Below are positions 23,912 to 31,240 of a stretch of 35,720 nt of DNA, one piece after another. The stretch is from Cellvibrionaceae bacterium. Its GTDB lineage: Bacteria; Pseudomonadota; Gammaproteobacteria; Pseudomonadales; Cellvibrionaceae. A program made the translations under genes and the position numbers. The number at the start of each line of letters is the position of its first letter. Within the stretch, counting starts at the first letter, position 1. A model generated the notes under the pieces. The model had not been told where the DNA came from, ran no database searches, and saw only the letters and a program-made list of their open reading frames with translations. The stretch covers positions 1-35,720 of the forward strand of contig JAGKXD010000038.1 of assembly GCA_021151525.1 (NCBI GenBank), in the 5' to 3' direction.

Positions 23912-24820
23912 ATGACAGATTTTCGAATTGGAATAGACCTTGGCGGTACAAAAACTGAGGTGATTTTACTGAACGGCAGTAGCCAAGAGTTATTCCGTAC
24001 CCGCATTCCCACCGTGCGCGATGACTATTCAGCCACACTACGCGATGTAGCGAGTTTGGTCGCTCAAGCCGAAGCAGCTGCCGGTCAAACCAATATTCCC
24101 GTAGGTATAGGCATTCCTGGCACAGTATCGCGCAAAACTGGCTTTGTAAAAAATGCCAATGCTACTTGGCTCAACGGAAAACCATTTCAAAAAGATCTCT
24201 CTGCTCAGTTGAGCCGTGATGTAAAAATTACGAACGATGCCAATTGCCTTGCTGTTTCTGAAGCGACAGACGGTGCAGGTCGCGGTCACGATTTGGTTTT
24301 CGCCGGCATATTAGGTACAGGTTGCGGCGCGGGTGTTGCGTTTAAAGGTCAGCCTATTGTTGGCCCCAATGGTGTAGCGGGGGAGTGGGGACATAATTCT
24401 CTGCCATGGACTACGGAAGCTGAATTAGAAGCGCGCCCCTGTTATTGTGGCAAATCAGGCTGTCAGGAAACCTTTTTGTCTGGAACCGGTTTGTGTAAAT
24501 CCTACGAGGTAGTAACCGGCCTAAAACTGAAAGGCCATGAAATTGCCGAGCGTGCAGCCAAAGACGAAATTCATGCACGCCACGTGTTGGATGCCTATTT
24601 TGATCAGCTCGCCCGTGGTTTGGCGGCGGTTATCAATATTATGGACCCGGATATCATTGTGTTGGGTGGCGGCGCTTCCAACATTGCCGAGATCTACACG
24701 TCAGTGCCGCAATTGCTGAGCAAATATGTGTTTGGTTTTGAGTGCGATACTCCAATCGTGCAAGCTGTTCACGGTGATTCGAGTGGGGTGCGCGGCGCGG
24801 CGTGGCTTAATCCGCTATAA
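23912..24820 (+). CDS. mak: ROK-family fructokinase/sugar kinase, Mak type
   Basis: A 302-residue cytoplasmic sugar kinase. DLGGTKTE (9-16) is the phosphate-binding loop, NDAN with catalytic D109 lies at 108-111, and the ROK zinc site is H161 in GEWGHN plus C177, C179 and C184 in CYCGKSGCQE. The sequence follows E. coli Mak (manno(fructo)kinase) closely from end to end as I remember it, including VKNANATWLNG, NCLAVSEA and the C-terminal HGDSSGVRGAAWL. Fructose or mannose phosphorylation to the 6-phosphate is therefore the best call; N-acetylglucosamine or glucose are alternatives within ROK. Probably monocistronic. Confidence 0.9.
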   Translation: MTDFRIGIDLGGTKTEVILLNGSSQELFRTRIPTVRDDYSATLRDVASLVAQAEAAAGQTNIPVGIGIPGTVSRKTGFVKNANATWLNGKPFQKDLSAQLSRDVKITNDANCLAVSEATDGAGRGHDLVFAGILGTGCGAGVAFKGQPIVGPNGVAGEWGHNSLPWTTEAELEARPCYCGKSGCQETFLSGTGLCKSYEVVTGLKLKGHEIAERAAKDEIHARHVLDAYFDQLARGLAAVINIMDPDIIVLGGGASNIAEIYTSVPQLLSKYVFGFECDTPIVQAVHGDSSGVRGAAWLNPL

Positions 24821-24833
24821 TCCGGCGCTCATG

Positions 24834-24865
24834 GGTTCAGGGCAGGTCTAATCTTGCCTTGAACC
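24834..24865 (+). other. Hairpin between mak and btuF
   Basis: GGTTCAGGGCAGG (24834-24846) pairs with CTTGCCTTGAACC (24853-24865) with two G-U pairs around a 6-base loop. No U tract follows, so it is not a classical terminator on the plus strand. It may stabilise mak mRNA or separate it from the btu transcript. Confidence 0.6.
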
Positions 24866-24895
24866 AATTGCTGACTTGCTTTGTGATTTCCTCTT

Positions 24896-25738
24896 ATGCG
24901 CAACTTACATCTCCCCCTAGCATTTGCGCTGAGTTTCCTTTTGTGTGTTCATCCTGCATTTGCGCAACAACCGGCTCCCGCTCAACGCATTGTCTCAATT
25001 AATCTATGTTTGGACGCGTTACTCATTAAATTGGTAGAGCCCACGCGTGTTGACTCACTTTATTATTTGTCGGCGAATCCACAATTCTCGGCAGTTGCCG
25101 AGCAAGCAAAAAAATACAATTTAAATCGTGGCCTCGCTGAAGACATAGTTCCACGCAATCCTGATTTGGTGTTGGCCGGAACTTATACTTCTGCTGATCT
25201 AAAAGCTCTATTGAAGCAATTAAAATTTCGCGTAGAAGTTTTAGATTTGCCGCAAAATTTAGATGATATATCTGCTCATATTCGTCGCTTTGGGGAGTTG
25301 GTAAGCCGGCCAGTAGAAGCGAATATGATGGCGGATAGGTTTGAACAAAAATTAGTGCAGCTAGATGAAGCGCGAAAGGGTATTAAACCTATCCCCGGGT
25401 TTTGGTACTCATCAAATGGTGTAGTGATTGGTAGTGATACTGTAGAAAACGAATTAATGACGCGTGCAGGTTTTCATAACCTCGCACTTGATAAAAATAT
25501 AGTTGGTTTTAAACAACTCGATTTAGAAGAACTGATTCTTGCTCAACCTAAAGTTATTATTATTGAAGCCTCTGATGTGCAAGCATTTTCACTCGCGCAA
25601 GAATATGTAGAACACCCCGCATTGCGTAGCAACCACGTAAAGATTATTCGCTTGCCATCAACCTTATCCTGTGTTGCACCTGTTGCGGCAGATGCAATTG
25701 AAAGCCTTATGCAGCAGCGTAAAAGCTTGCCTTATTAG
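24896..25738 (+). CDS. btuF: Periplasmic vitamin B12-binding protein BtuF
   Basis: A 280-residue substrate-binding protein of the helical-backbone (TroA/BtuF) class. A Sec signal peptide ends near AFA-QQ (about 22-24). RIVSINLCLDALLIKLVEP (31-49) starts the first lobe, and NPDLVLAGTYT marks its end; a long helix (about residues 125-155) links the lobes. It captures cobalamin or cobinamide delivered by BtuB and hands it to BtuCD. The next gene, btuC, starts 14 bases later, followed immediately by btuD, which settles the identity against haem or siderophore binders. No cobalamin riboswitch lies upstream. Confidence 0.88.
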   Translation: MRNLHLPLAFALSFLLCVHPAFAQQPAPAQRIVSINLCLDALLIKLVEPTRVDSLYYLSANPQFSAVAEQAKKYNLNRGLAEDIVPRNPDLVLAGTYTSADLKALLKQLKFRVEVLDLPQNLDDISAHIRRFGELVSRPVEANMMADRFEQKLVQLDEARKGIKPIPGFWYSSNGVVIGSDTVENELMTRAGFHNLALDKNIVGFKQLDLEELILAQPKVIIIEASDVQAFSLAQEYVEHPALRSNHVKIIRLPSTLSCVAPVAADAIESLMQQRKSLPY

Positions 25739-25752
25739 TTCAAGGAATTTTC

Positions 25753-26751
25753 GTGCAAACAAAATCATTCCCCGTTTTAATTTCATTGTTGGTAATGGGT
25801 GTTGTGCTGACATTTATTTGTTCACTTACTATGGGCAATGTATCTATATCTGTCATTCAGGCAGTAAAAGATTTATTGAGCCACACACCGTCTTTGCATC
25901 AAACCGTTGTATGGGAAATTCGTTTACCCCGAGTGCTTCTTGCAGTTTTAGTGGGCGCAACTTTGGGTATGGCTGGCGCAGCTATGCAAGGCTTTTTGCG
26001 CAACCCATTGGCAGAGCCTGGAATTTTAGGTGTTTCAAGTGGTGCAGCCTTTGGTGCTGTATTAGTGCTTTATTTTGGTTTAGCAACTGGCGTTTGGTAT
26101 TTGCTGCCCCTAGCGGCTATTGGGGGGGCGTTGGTTGCGTTAATTTTGGTGTATTTGTTGGCGGGCTTTCGTAGCAGCGTGCTGTCACTAATATTGGCGG
26201 GTGTGGCAATTAATGCTATCGCCGGTGCATTAATTGGTGTCGCTTTAAATTTTGCGCCCAGTTTGTTTGCCATGCAGGAAATTGTGTTTTGGTTGATGGG
26301 GTCACTCGCGAATCGCAATATTCACCATGTCTATATAGCAGCACCATTTATTGTGGTGGGATGGATTTTGTTGTTAAGCCGTTATCGTTTTTTAAATGCA
26401 TTAAGCCTTGGTGAAGAAACCGCAATGACCTTGGGCTTTCATCCACAGCGTGAACGCAATTTATTATTGTTAGGTTTAGCCTTGTGCGTAGGAGCATCGG
26501 TTGCTGTTAGTGGCAGCATTGGTTTTGTTGGATTGGTGGTGCCGCATTTATTGCGTCCCTTGGTAGGCCATAAGCCGGGGCGCTTATTAGTTGCCAGTGC
26601 TTTGGGCGGAGCGCTCTTGGTTTTAGGCGCAGATATTTTGGTGCGGCAATTAGATGTTGCACGCGAATTAAAATTAGGTGTGGTTACTTCATTATTGGGT
26701 GGGCCATTCTTTTTAATGTTAATTTTAAAAACGCGTTCGCGTTGGATTTAA
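25753..26751 (+). CDS. btuC: Vitamin B12 ABC transporter permease BtuC
   Basis: A 332-residue FecCD-family inner-membrane permease with about ten helices. The start is GTG with AAGGAA 6 bases upstream. Diagnostic stretches are RLPRVLLAVLVGATLGMAGAAMQG (residues about 57-80), PLAEPGILGVSSGAAFGA, and GSIGFVGLVVPHLLRPLVGHKPGR, the last around the coupling helix that contacts the ATPase. It imports corrinoid as a BtuC2D2F complex. It is separated from btuD by one base, so translational coupling is likely. FecCD permeases for iron chelates look similar; the btuF, btuB and cob context favours B12. Confidence 0.9.
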   Translation: MQTKSFPVLISLLVMGVVLTFICSLTMGNVSISVIQAVKDLLSHTPSLHQTVVWEIRLPRVLLAVLVGATLGMAGAAMQGFLRNPLAEPGILGVSSGAAFGAVLVLYFGLATGVWYLLPLAAIGGALVALILVYLLAGFRSSVLSLILAGVAINAIAGALIGVALNFAPSLFAMQEIVFWLMGSLANRNIHHVYIAAPFIVVGWILLLSRYRFLNALSLGEETAMTLGFHPQRERNLLLLGLALCVGASVAVSGSIGFVGLVVPHLLRPLVGHKPGRLLVASALGGALLVLGADILVRQLDVARELKLGVVTSLLGGPFFLMLILKTRSRWI

Positions 26752-26752
26752 C

Positions 26753-27541
26753 ATGAATTATCTATCGGCAAGTAATCTATCGTTGAGTCTCGGCAACAAA
26801 ACAGTTGTTGAGCATATGACAATGCATGTTGAGGCGGGAGAGTTTATTGGTTTGATTGGACCCAATGGCGCAGGCAAAAGTTCGCTCTTGCGCATGCTGG
26901 CTGCTTTAGTAAAACCTAACACAGGCAGTATTAGCCTCTCGCCGCAAAATACTCCAACCTTAACAGAAAAAATTTCCGCGCAAGTTCGTGCACGTTTTAT
27001 GGCATATCTCGCGCAGCATGAAACACCTGCGTGGCCGTTAAGCGTTAGAAGTTTGGTTGCGCTAGGCCGCTCGCCTTGGAATTCAACGGTGAGTACAAAC
27101 GCGGAAGATGATGCGGCTATTCAGCATGCGTTGGTCATGACAGATGTAATTACCTTGGCCGAGCGCCCTGTGACAGAATTATCTGGCGGTGAATTACAGC
27201 GCGCATTGCTGGCGCGTGTTTTTGCGGGTAACCCCAAACTTATTTTAGCAGATGAACCTATTGCGGCGCTCGATGTATATCACCAGTTACATATTATGGA
27301 ATTACTGCAATCCCACGCGTGGCAGGGCGGTGCGGTGATTGCTGCGTTGCACGATTTAAGCTTGGCTGCACGATTCTGTTCACGACTAATTTTAATGCAT
27401 CACGGAAAATTAGTTGCAGAGGGCGAGCCGGTAAAGGTGCTCACACCGGAAAATCTCGCCAAAGTTTACGGTGTAAGTGCGCATGTAGATTGTCGAGACG
27501 ATGGCGTCGTTATTATTCCTACTAAACGTGTAGCCCAATGA
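26753..27541 (+). CDS. btuD: Vitamin B12 ABC transporter ATPase BtuD
   Basis: A 262-residue cytoplasmic ATPase. Walker A GPNGAGKS is at 36-43, signature LSGGELQR at 143-150, Walker B LILADEP at 163-169 and the switch histidine H200 (ALHDLSLAARFC). The last is typical of the FepC/BtuD/HmuV group, and AHVDCRDDGVVIIP near the C-terminus also fits it. It energises BtuC. The stop codon overlaps the ATG of the following DUF4442 gene. Confidence 0.92.
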   Translation: MNYLSASNLSLSLGNKTVVEHMTMHVEAGEFIGLIGPNGAGKSSLLRMLAALVKPNTGSISLSPQNTPTLTEKISAQVRARFMAYLAQHETPAWPLSVRSLVALGRSPWNSTVSTNAEDDAAIQHALVMTDVITLAERPVTELSGGELQRALLARVFAGNPKLILADEPIAALDVYHQLHIMELLQSHAWQGGAVIAALHDLSLAARFCSRLILMHHGKLVAEGEPVKVLTPENLAKVYGVSAHVDCRDDGVVIIPTKRVAQ

Positions 27542-27990
27542 TGAAAGCCAAAATATTACGACACATTATTAACCTATGGCCGCCGTTATTTTTTAACGCC
27601 ATTAAGGTAACGCGCATTGCCGATAATTTTCGCGAAATAGATGTGACCTTAAAATTGCGTTGGTACAACCGCAATAATGTGCGCACGCAATTTGGCGGCA
27701 ATTTATTTGCTATGACAGATCCATGGTATATGTTGATGCTCATGGAAAATCTGGGCCGCGATTACTATGTGTGGGATAAAAAGGCGAACATTGATTTTAT
27801 TTCACCGGGGAGAACCCACGTCACCGCCAAATTTATTCTCTCGGAAGAAAAAATTGCAGAGATACGTGCAGCAACAACAAGTGGCGAAAAATATCTACCC
27901 GAGTTTGTGGTCGATGTTTTCAATGCCGAGCACCAATTGGTTGCGCGAGTTCATCGAACGGTTTATATAAAACGAAAACCTTCTAAATAA
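27538..27990 (+). CDS. DUF4442 hotdog-fold thioesterase-like protein
   Basis: A 150-residue protein (149 if the second ATG at 27541 is used) that I recognise as DUF4442, a hotdog-fold group related to acyl-CoA thioesterases. Typical segments are NLWPPLFFNAIKVTRIADNFREIDVTLKLRW, NNVRTQFGGNLFAMTDPWYMLML and DYYVWDKKANIDFISPGRTHVTAKF. The start overlaps the btuD stop (ATGA), so it is probably the fourth gene of the btuFCD operon. No B12 link is known to me, so function in this operon is open. It is complete, with no signal peptide. Confidence 0.82.
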   Translation: MMKAKILRHIINLWPPLFFNAIKVTRIADNFREIDVTLKLRWYNRNNVRTQFGGNLFAMTDPWYMLMLMENLGRDYYVWDKKANIDFISPGRTHVTAKFILSEEKIAEIRAATTSGEKYLPEFVVDVFNAEHQLVARVHRTVYIKRKPSK

Positions 27991-27999
27991 TATTATTGC

Positions 28000-28028
28000 T
28001 TGACTCGCCCCCTTCAAACTTTTACCCT
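28000..28028 (+). promoter_or_regulatory. Candidate promoter of the btuB leader
   Basis: TTGACT (28000-28005) and a weak TACCCT (28023-28028) are spaced by 17 bases. A start 7 bases further falls at about 28035, directly before the first base of the riboswitch P1 stem, which supports it. Confidence 0.45.
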
Positions 28029-28035
28029 GCGCGCC

Positions 28036-28190
28036 GAGGTGTTTGACGTGCCAAATTGCTGATTTTTCAGCCTGCGCAAGGGTCAAAGTAAATGGGAAGT
28101 TTGGTGCGCTAGCTTTTTAGCAAAGCCAACACTGCCCCCGCAACGGTAAATAGGTCTGCGTTTGCAGCATATAAGTCCGATACCAGCCTC
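28036..28190 (+). promoter_or_regulatory. Cobalamin (B12) riboswitch aptamer upstream of btuB
   Basis: A cobalamin aptamer by motif and position. GAGGT (28036-28040) pairs with GCCTC (28186-28190) as P1. TTTGAC and GTCAAA frame the first internal arm. AAATGGGAAGTTTGGTGCG (from 28090), then CACTGCCCCCGCAACGGTAA (28129-28148) match the conserved core, and AAGTCCGATACCAGCC (28173-28188) is the B12-box equivalent. It should lower BtuB synthesis when cobalamin is plentiful. The hairpin that follows at 28206-28228 looks like the regulatory L13 partner. No transcription terminator is visible before btuB, so control is probably at translation. Confidence 0.93.
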
Positions 28191-28205
28191 AAAACCCTAT
28201 ATTCA

Positions 28206-28228
28206 CGATGTCGCGGAGGGCAACATCG
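28206..28228 (+). promoter_or_regulatory. Candidate L13 kissing-loop hairpin of the riboswitch
   Basis: CGATGT (28206-28211) pairs with ACATCG (28223-28228). The loop contains GCGGAGGGCA (28213-28222), which can pair with TGCCCCCGC of the aptamer (28133-28141) through 5 plus 4 base pairs around one bulged A. This is what an L5-L13 kissing interaction should look like. The same loop holds the SD-like GGAGGG, so ligand-stabilised kissing would hide a ribosome-binding site. Confidence 0.65.
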
Positions 28229-28348
28229 GTGGAAATTCTGTGTTTTACGGAGCTGTTTTATGAACGGCTTCGCGCATTATTCCCGCTTCCCCTCCCTCAT
28301 CCCATTTTTGGATTGAGGAAATTATGTCTTTCAAATCTTTCGCATTAA
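28229..28348 (+). CDS. Possible leader ORF, SD in the L13 loop, overlapping btuB
   Basis: A 39-codon frame starting with GTG at 28229. GGAGGG in the L13 loop (28215-28220) is 8 bases upstream, a good SD spacing. It ends at TAA 28346-28348, 25 bases inside btuB in another frame. The peptide (MEILCFTELFYERLRALFPL at its start) has no recognisable homology. The case rests only on SD position and overlap with btuB, so it may be chance. Confidence 0.3.
   Translation: MEILCFTELFYERLRALFPLPLPHPIFGLRKLCLSNLSH
28260..28316 (+). CDS. Possible 18-residue leader peptide before btuB
   Basis: ATG at 28260 with CGGAG (28248-28252) 7 bases upstream encodes MNGFAHYSRFPSLIPFLD and stops at TGA 28314-28316. 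That stop overlaps the GAGG used by btuB, whose ATG is at 28324. The geometry suits translational coupling. It is too short for any coding statistic. Confidence 0.4.
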   Translation: MNGFAHYSRFPSLIPFLD

Positions 28349-30279
28349 CGCCTATTAATGCAGCGTTATTATCAATCGCGTTTGTGCCTTCCGCTTTTGC
28401 TGCCGATGAAAAAGTCGAAACCGTTTTAATCAGCGCTACGCGCAGTGAAGGCCCGGCTATGCCTGTTGCTACGCAAATTAAAGTGATTGATGCAGAACAA
28501 ATCCGCTTGAGCGGTGCAACAACGATTACTGAAGTTCTGCGTGCACAAGCGGGCATTCAAATTCAGGATTTGGATGGTAGTGGTGGCCGTAATGTAACTG
28601 TCGCTATGCGCGGTTTTTCTGCGAACGCATCCAGCAATACATTAGTATTGGTTGATGGACGTAAATTAAATAACCCGAGCCTTGCAGGCCCCGCATTAAA
28701 TACAGTAGCGATTAAAGATGTCGAGCGTATTGAGATTGTTCAAGGCAGTGCTGGTGTGCTTTACGGTGATCAAGCTGTAGGTGGTGTAATTAATATTGTT
28801 ACGCACAAAGCTAAAGCGGGCGAATTGAATGCTGTTGTTAGTGCAGAAGCAGGCAATTACGATTTGAAAAATTACACCGCAAGTCTAAGCCAAGGTTTCG
28901 CGAACGGTTTAAGTTATAACGTGAGTGCACAAAAGCGTGAGACAGATAACTATCGTCAAAACAACCACTCAGAAATAACTAATGTGCTCGGTAAAATTGC
29001 TTATGACTTTGATGTTGGCAGCGTCTTTATTGAAAAGCAAAAAATTGACGATGACTTGGGCTTGCCTGGCAACCTCTTGCAAAGCGAGGCCGATAAAGAC
29101 CCGCGTCACAGCAATACGCCACGCGATTATTCAAATCAAGATACAGATTTGCAGCGCGCAGGCGGCCAAATTAAATTTTTAGAAAATTGGTCATTGCTTG
29201 CTGAATATGCAGATCGTGATGAAACTGGTAAATATCTTTACGATGACTACAACAAAGCAGATGGATATTATCCTTACGGCAACACTTATGAAATGCACGT
29301 AAAAAATATTACTCCACGCGTTGTAGGTTCACTACCCACTGCAAATGGCAATGCGGTAATCACTTTGGGTTATGATCAAGTGGATGCCGATTACGCAACA
29401 GGCGATGGCTACACTAATATTTCGCAAACGCAGCAAGATGTTTATGGGCAAGTGATTTATCCTGTGACTAAGGTTATTACCTTGAACGCAGGTGTGCGTC
29501 ATGCAAGTGTTGACGATAAAAATCATGCCTTATCGAATAAACACAATGATTCTGTCAATATTGGCGAATTCGGTATTAACTATCAAATCGATTCCAACTG
29601 GCGTGCATTCGGCCGTTTTGCAGATGGCTTCCGTTTTGCGAATGCCGATGAAAATGGTTATGTGGCTCCAGGTGTTGATTTCCTTGAAGTACAAACCAGC
29701 AAATCTCAGGAGTTAGGTTTAGCGTGGTCTGCAGACGCGGCGAGTGTAAAATACAGTTTGTTCCACATGGTGGTTGATAACGAAATTATGTACGACCCGC
29801 TTGCAGGAACTTACGGTGCCAATATCAATTTGCCCGAGTCTGAGCGCCAAGGTTTACTGTTTGATGGCGAAGTTCAACTGAGTGAACAAATTGCGTTGCG
29901 TGGTAACTATACCTATACCGATGCAAAATTGACCTCTGGTAGTTTTAAAAATAAATCTGTTCCATATGTTGCTAAAAATACAGCGAACTTGGGCGTAGTA
30001 TTTACGTTTATTAAAAACATTAATGTCAGCATAGATGCAAATTATGTGGGCAGCCGTTATCTAGTTGGTGACAATGCCAACACCCAACCCCAAGTAGATC
30101 CGGTGACTTTATTTAATTTGAATATTTTGTGGGACATTAACGCACTTGAGTTAGGTATGCGTGTTAAAAACCTGACCGGTGAAAAATATTCTGATTATGA
30201 AGGAACAGGTTGGAAGGGTACTTATTTATACCCACAACCAAAGCAAGCCTATAGTGCGCACGTGACGTACCGCTTCTAA
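28324..30279 (+). CDS. btuB: TonB-dependent vitamin B12 receptor BtuB
   Basis: A 651-residue outer-membrane receptor that takes up cobalamin with TonB/ExbBD energy. Signal peptide cleavage is expected near AFA-ADEK (26-27). A TonB box, ETVLISA, follows at about 32-38. The plug domain (about 40-155) contains VAMRGFSANASSNTLVLVDGRKLN and LYGDQAVGGVINIVT, and the remaining part is a 22-strand barrel with terminal YRF. GAGG precedes the ATG, and there is no in-frame alternative start. The cobalamin riboswitch just upstream settles the substrate class. It is followed by a terminator. Confidence 0.95.
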   Translation: MSFKSFALTPINAALLSIAFVPSAFAADEKVETVLISATRSEGPAMPVATQIKVIDAEQIRLSGATTITEVLRAQAGIQIQDLDGSGGRNVTVAMRGFSANASSNTLVLVDGRKLNNPSLAGPALNTVAIKDVERIEIVQGSAGVLYGDQAVGGVINIVTHKAKAGELNAVVSAEAGNYDLKNYTASLSQGFANGLSYNVSAQKRETDNYRQNNHSEITNVLGKIAYDFDVGSVFIEKQKIDDDLGLPGNLLQSEADKDPRHSNTPRDYSNQDTDLQRAGGQIKFLENWSLLAEYADRDETGKYLYDDYNKADGYYPYGNTYEMHVKNITPRVVGSLPTANGNAVITLGYDQVDADYATGDGYTNISQTQQDVYGQVIYPVTKVITLNAGVRHASVDDKNHALSNKHNDSVNIGEFGINYQIDSNWRAFGRFADGFRFANADENGYVAPGVDFLEVQTSKSQELGLAWSADAASVKYSLFHMVVDNEIMYDPLAGTYGANINLPESERQGLLFDGEVQLSEQIALRGNYTYTDAKLTSGSFKNKSVPYVAKNTANLGVVFTFIKNINVSIDANYVGSRYLVGDNANTQPQVDPVTLFNLNILWDINALELGMRVKNLTGEKYSDYEGTGWKGTYLYPQPKQAYSAHVTYRF

Positions 30280-30298
30280 AATATAGAAACGGTGAACT

Positions 30299-30324
30299 AA
30301 GGGCGCGTTTATCGCGCCTTTTTT
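30299..30324 (+). terminator. Rho-independent terminator after btuB
   Basis: AAGGGCGCG (30299-30307) pairs with CGCGCCTTT (30313-30321) around a TTTAT loop, followed by further Ts to 30324. It separates btuB from cobO, although partial readthrough is possible. Confidence 0.9.
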
Positions 30325-30359
30325 GAATTCTAATTATTGCGATTTTCAGGAGCCATTTC

Positions 30360-30992
30360 ATGACCGACGATAAAGCCCAATCCAAACAAGAGCGTCATCA
30401 GGAACGTATGCAGCAGCGCAAAGAAATTGTAGATGCGAAAATTGCTCGTGCAACGGAAGATCGCGGGGTTGTTATAGTCTTAACGGGTGATGGAAAAGGT
30501 AAAAGTAGTTCTGGTTTTGGTACTGCGCTGCGCTGTTTAGGTCATGGTTATAAAGTTGCCATAGTGCAATTTATTAAAGGCACTTGGGAGTGTGGAGAGA
30601 AGAACTTTTTAACCGAAAGTCTTTTTCGTGGTGAAAATCCCAAACTTGAATATTTTGTCATGGGCACAGGCTTTACTTGGGAGACACAAAACGCCGAGCA
30701 AGATAAAGCTGCAGCAGAGCAAGTCTGGGCGGAGTGCGAGCACGTATTTAATGATCCTGAAATTCATTTGGTGTTGTTGGATGAATTAACCTATATGCTC
30801 AACTACAAATATCTTGATAAAGATAAAGTGGTCGCTGCAATTCAAAATCGACCCCTCAATCAAAACGTTATTATTACTGGGCGCGGTGCTAAAAAATATC
30901 TTGAAGATTTGGCAGATACCTTTAGTGAAGTAAAAGCGATCAAGCATGCGTTTGATAGTGGAGTGAAAGCGCAAAAAGGAATTGAGTGGTAA
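30360..30992 (+). CDS. cobO: Cob(I)yrinic acid a,c-diamide adenosyltransferase
   Basis: A 210-residue corrinoid adenosyltransferase of the CobA/CobO/BtuR family, which transfers the 5'-deoxyadenosyl group from ATP to Co(I) corrinoid in the cytoplasm. The P-loop TGDGKGKSSS is at 42-51 with the family's reversed nucleotide orientation; VAIVQFIKGTWECGE (about 65-79), LVLLDELTYMLNY (about 137-149) and NVIITGRGA (about 168-176) are family marks. The charged N-terminal extension (MTDDKAQSKQERHQERMQQRK) is usual. AGGAG precedes the ATG. It adenosylates both imported and newly made corrinoids. Confidence 0.95.
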   Translation: MTDDKAQSKQERHQERMQQRKEIVDAKIARATEDRGVVIVLTGDGKGKSSSGFGTALRCLGHGYKVAIVQFIKGTWECGEKNFLTESLFRGENPKLEYFVMGTGFTWETQNAEQDKAAAEQVWAECEHVFNDPEIHLVLLDELTYMLNYKYLDKDKVVAAIQNRPLNQNVIITGRGAKKYLEDLADTFSEVKAIKHAFDSGVKAQKGIEW

Positions 30993-30994
30993 CC

Positions 30995-31176
30995 GCTCAT
31001 CCTGAGCGCGAAGCAGTCGAAGGATTTATTTAAATAGGGAGTCTTCATCCTCGCGCAGCGGGGATCCAGCAGTTTGTAATCCACAATCAAAAACCGGATT
31101 ACTCGTTTTTCTCGCCCTTCGGGTCAACCTGCGGTTGTTCAAACACTCTGTGTTTAGTCCCGCTGCGCGAGGATGA
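30995..31176. repeat. Composite palindromic intergenic repeat (REP/MITE-like)
   Basis: Between cobO and cobC, starting three bases after the cobO stop. TCATCCTCGCGCAGCGGG (31045-31062) is a perfect 18-base inverted repeat of 31159-31176. Inside lie smaller dyads: GTAATCC/GGATTAC (31076-31102), CAACC/GGTTG (31125-31137) and AAACAC/GTGTTT (31141-31155). Before it, GCTCA-tcc-TGAGC (30995-31007) and the stretch ending TCGAAGGATT resemble the common TCATCCTGAGC...GAAGGAT interspersed repeat. No gene is supportable in it, and 31177-31240 shows nothing further. Confidence 0.8.
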
Positions 31177-31240
31177 CGATTCCTTTTTGAATAGAAATTT
31201 TCCTGGCTACGCACTCAATAATAATAGGTAGAAAAATATT

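Noticed and set aside
28191..28323. Transcription terminator as expression platform of the riboswitch.
   Set aside because: The only stable hairpin (28206-28228) has no following T tract, so translational control fits better.
31026..31214. A 62-codon minus-strand frame through the palindromic region.
   Set aside because: It consists of the inverted-repeat element and has no protein-like features.
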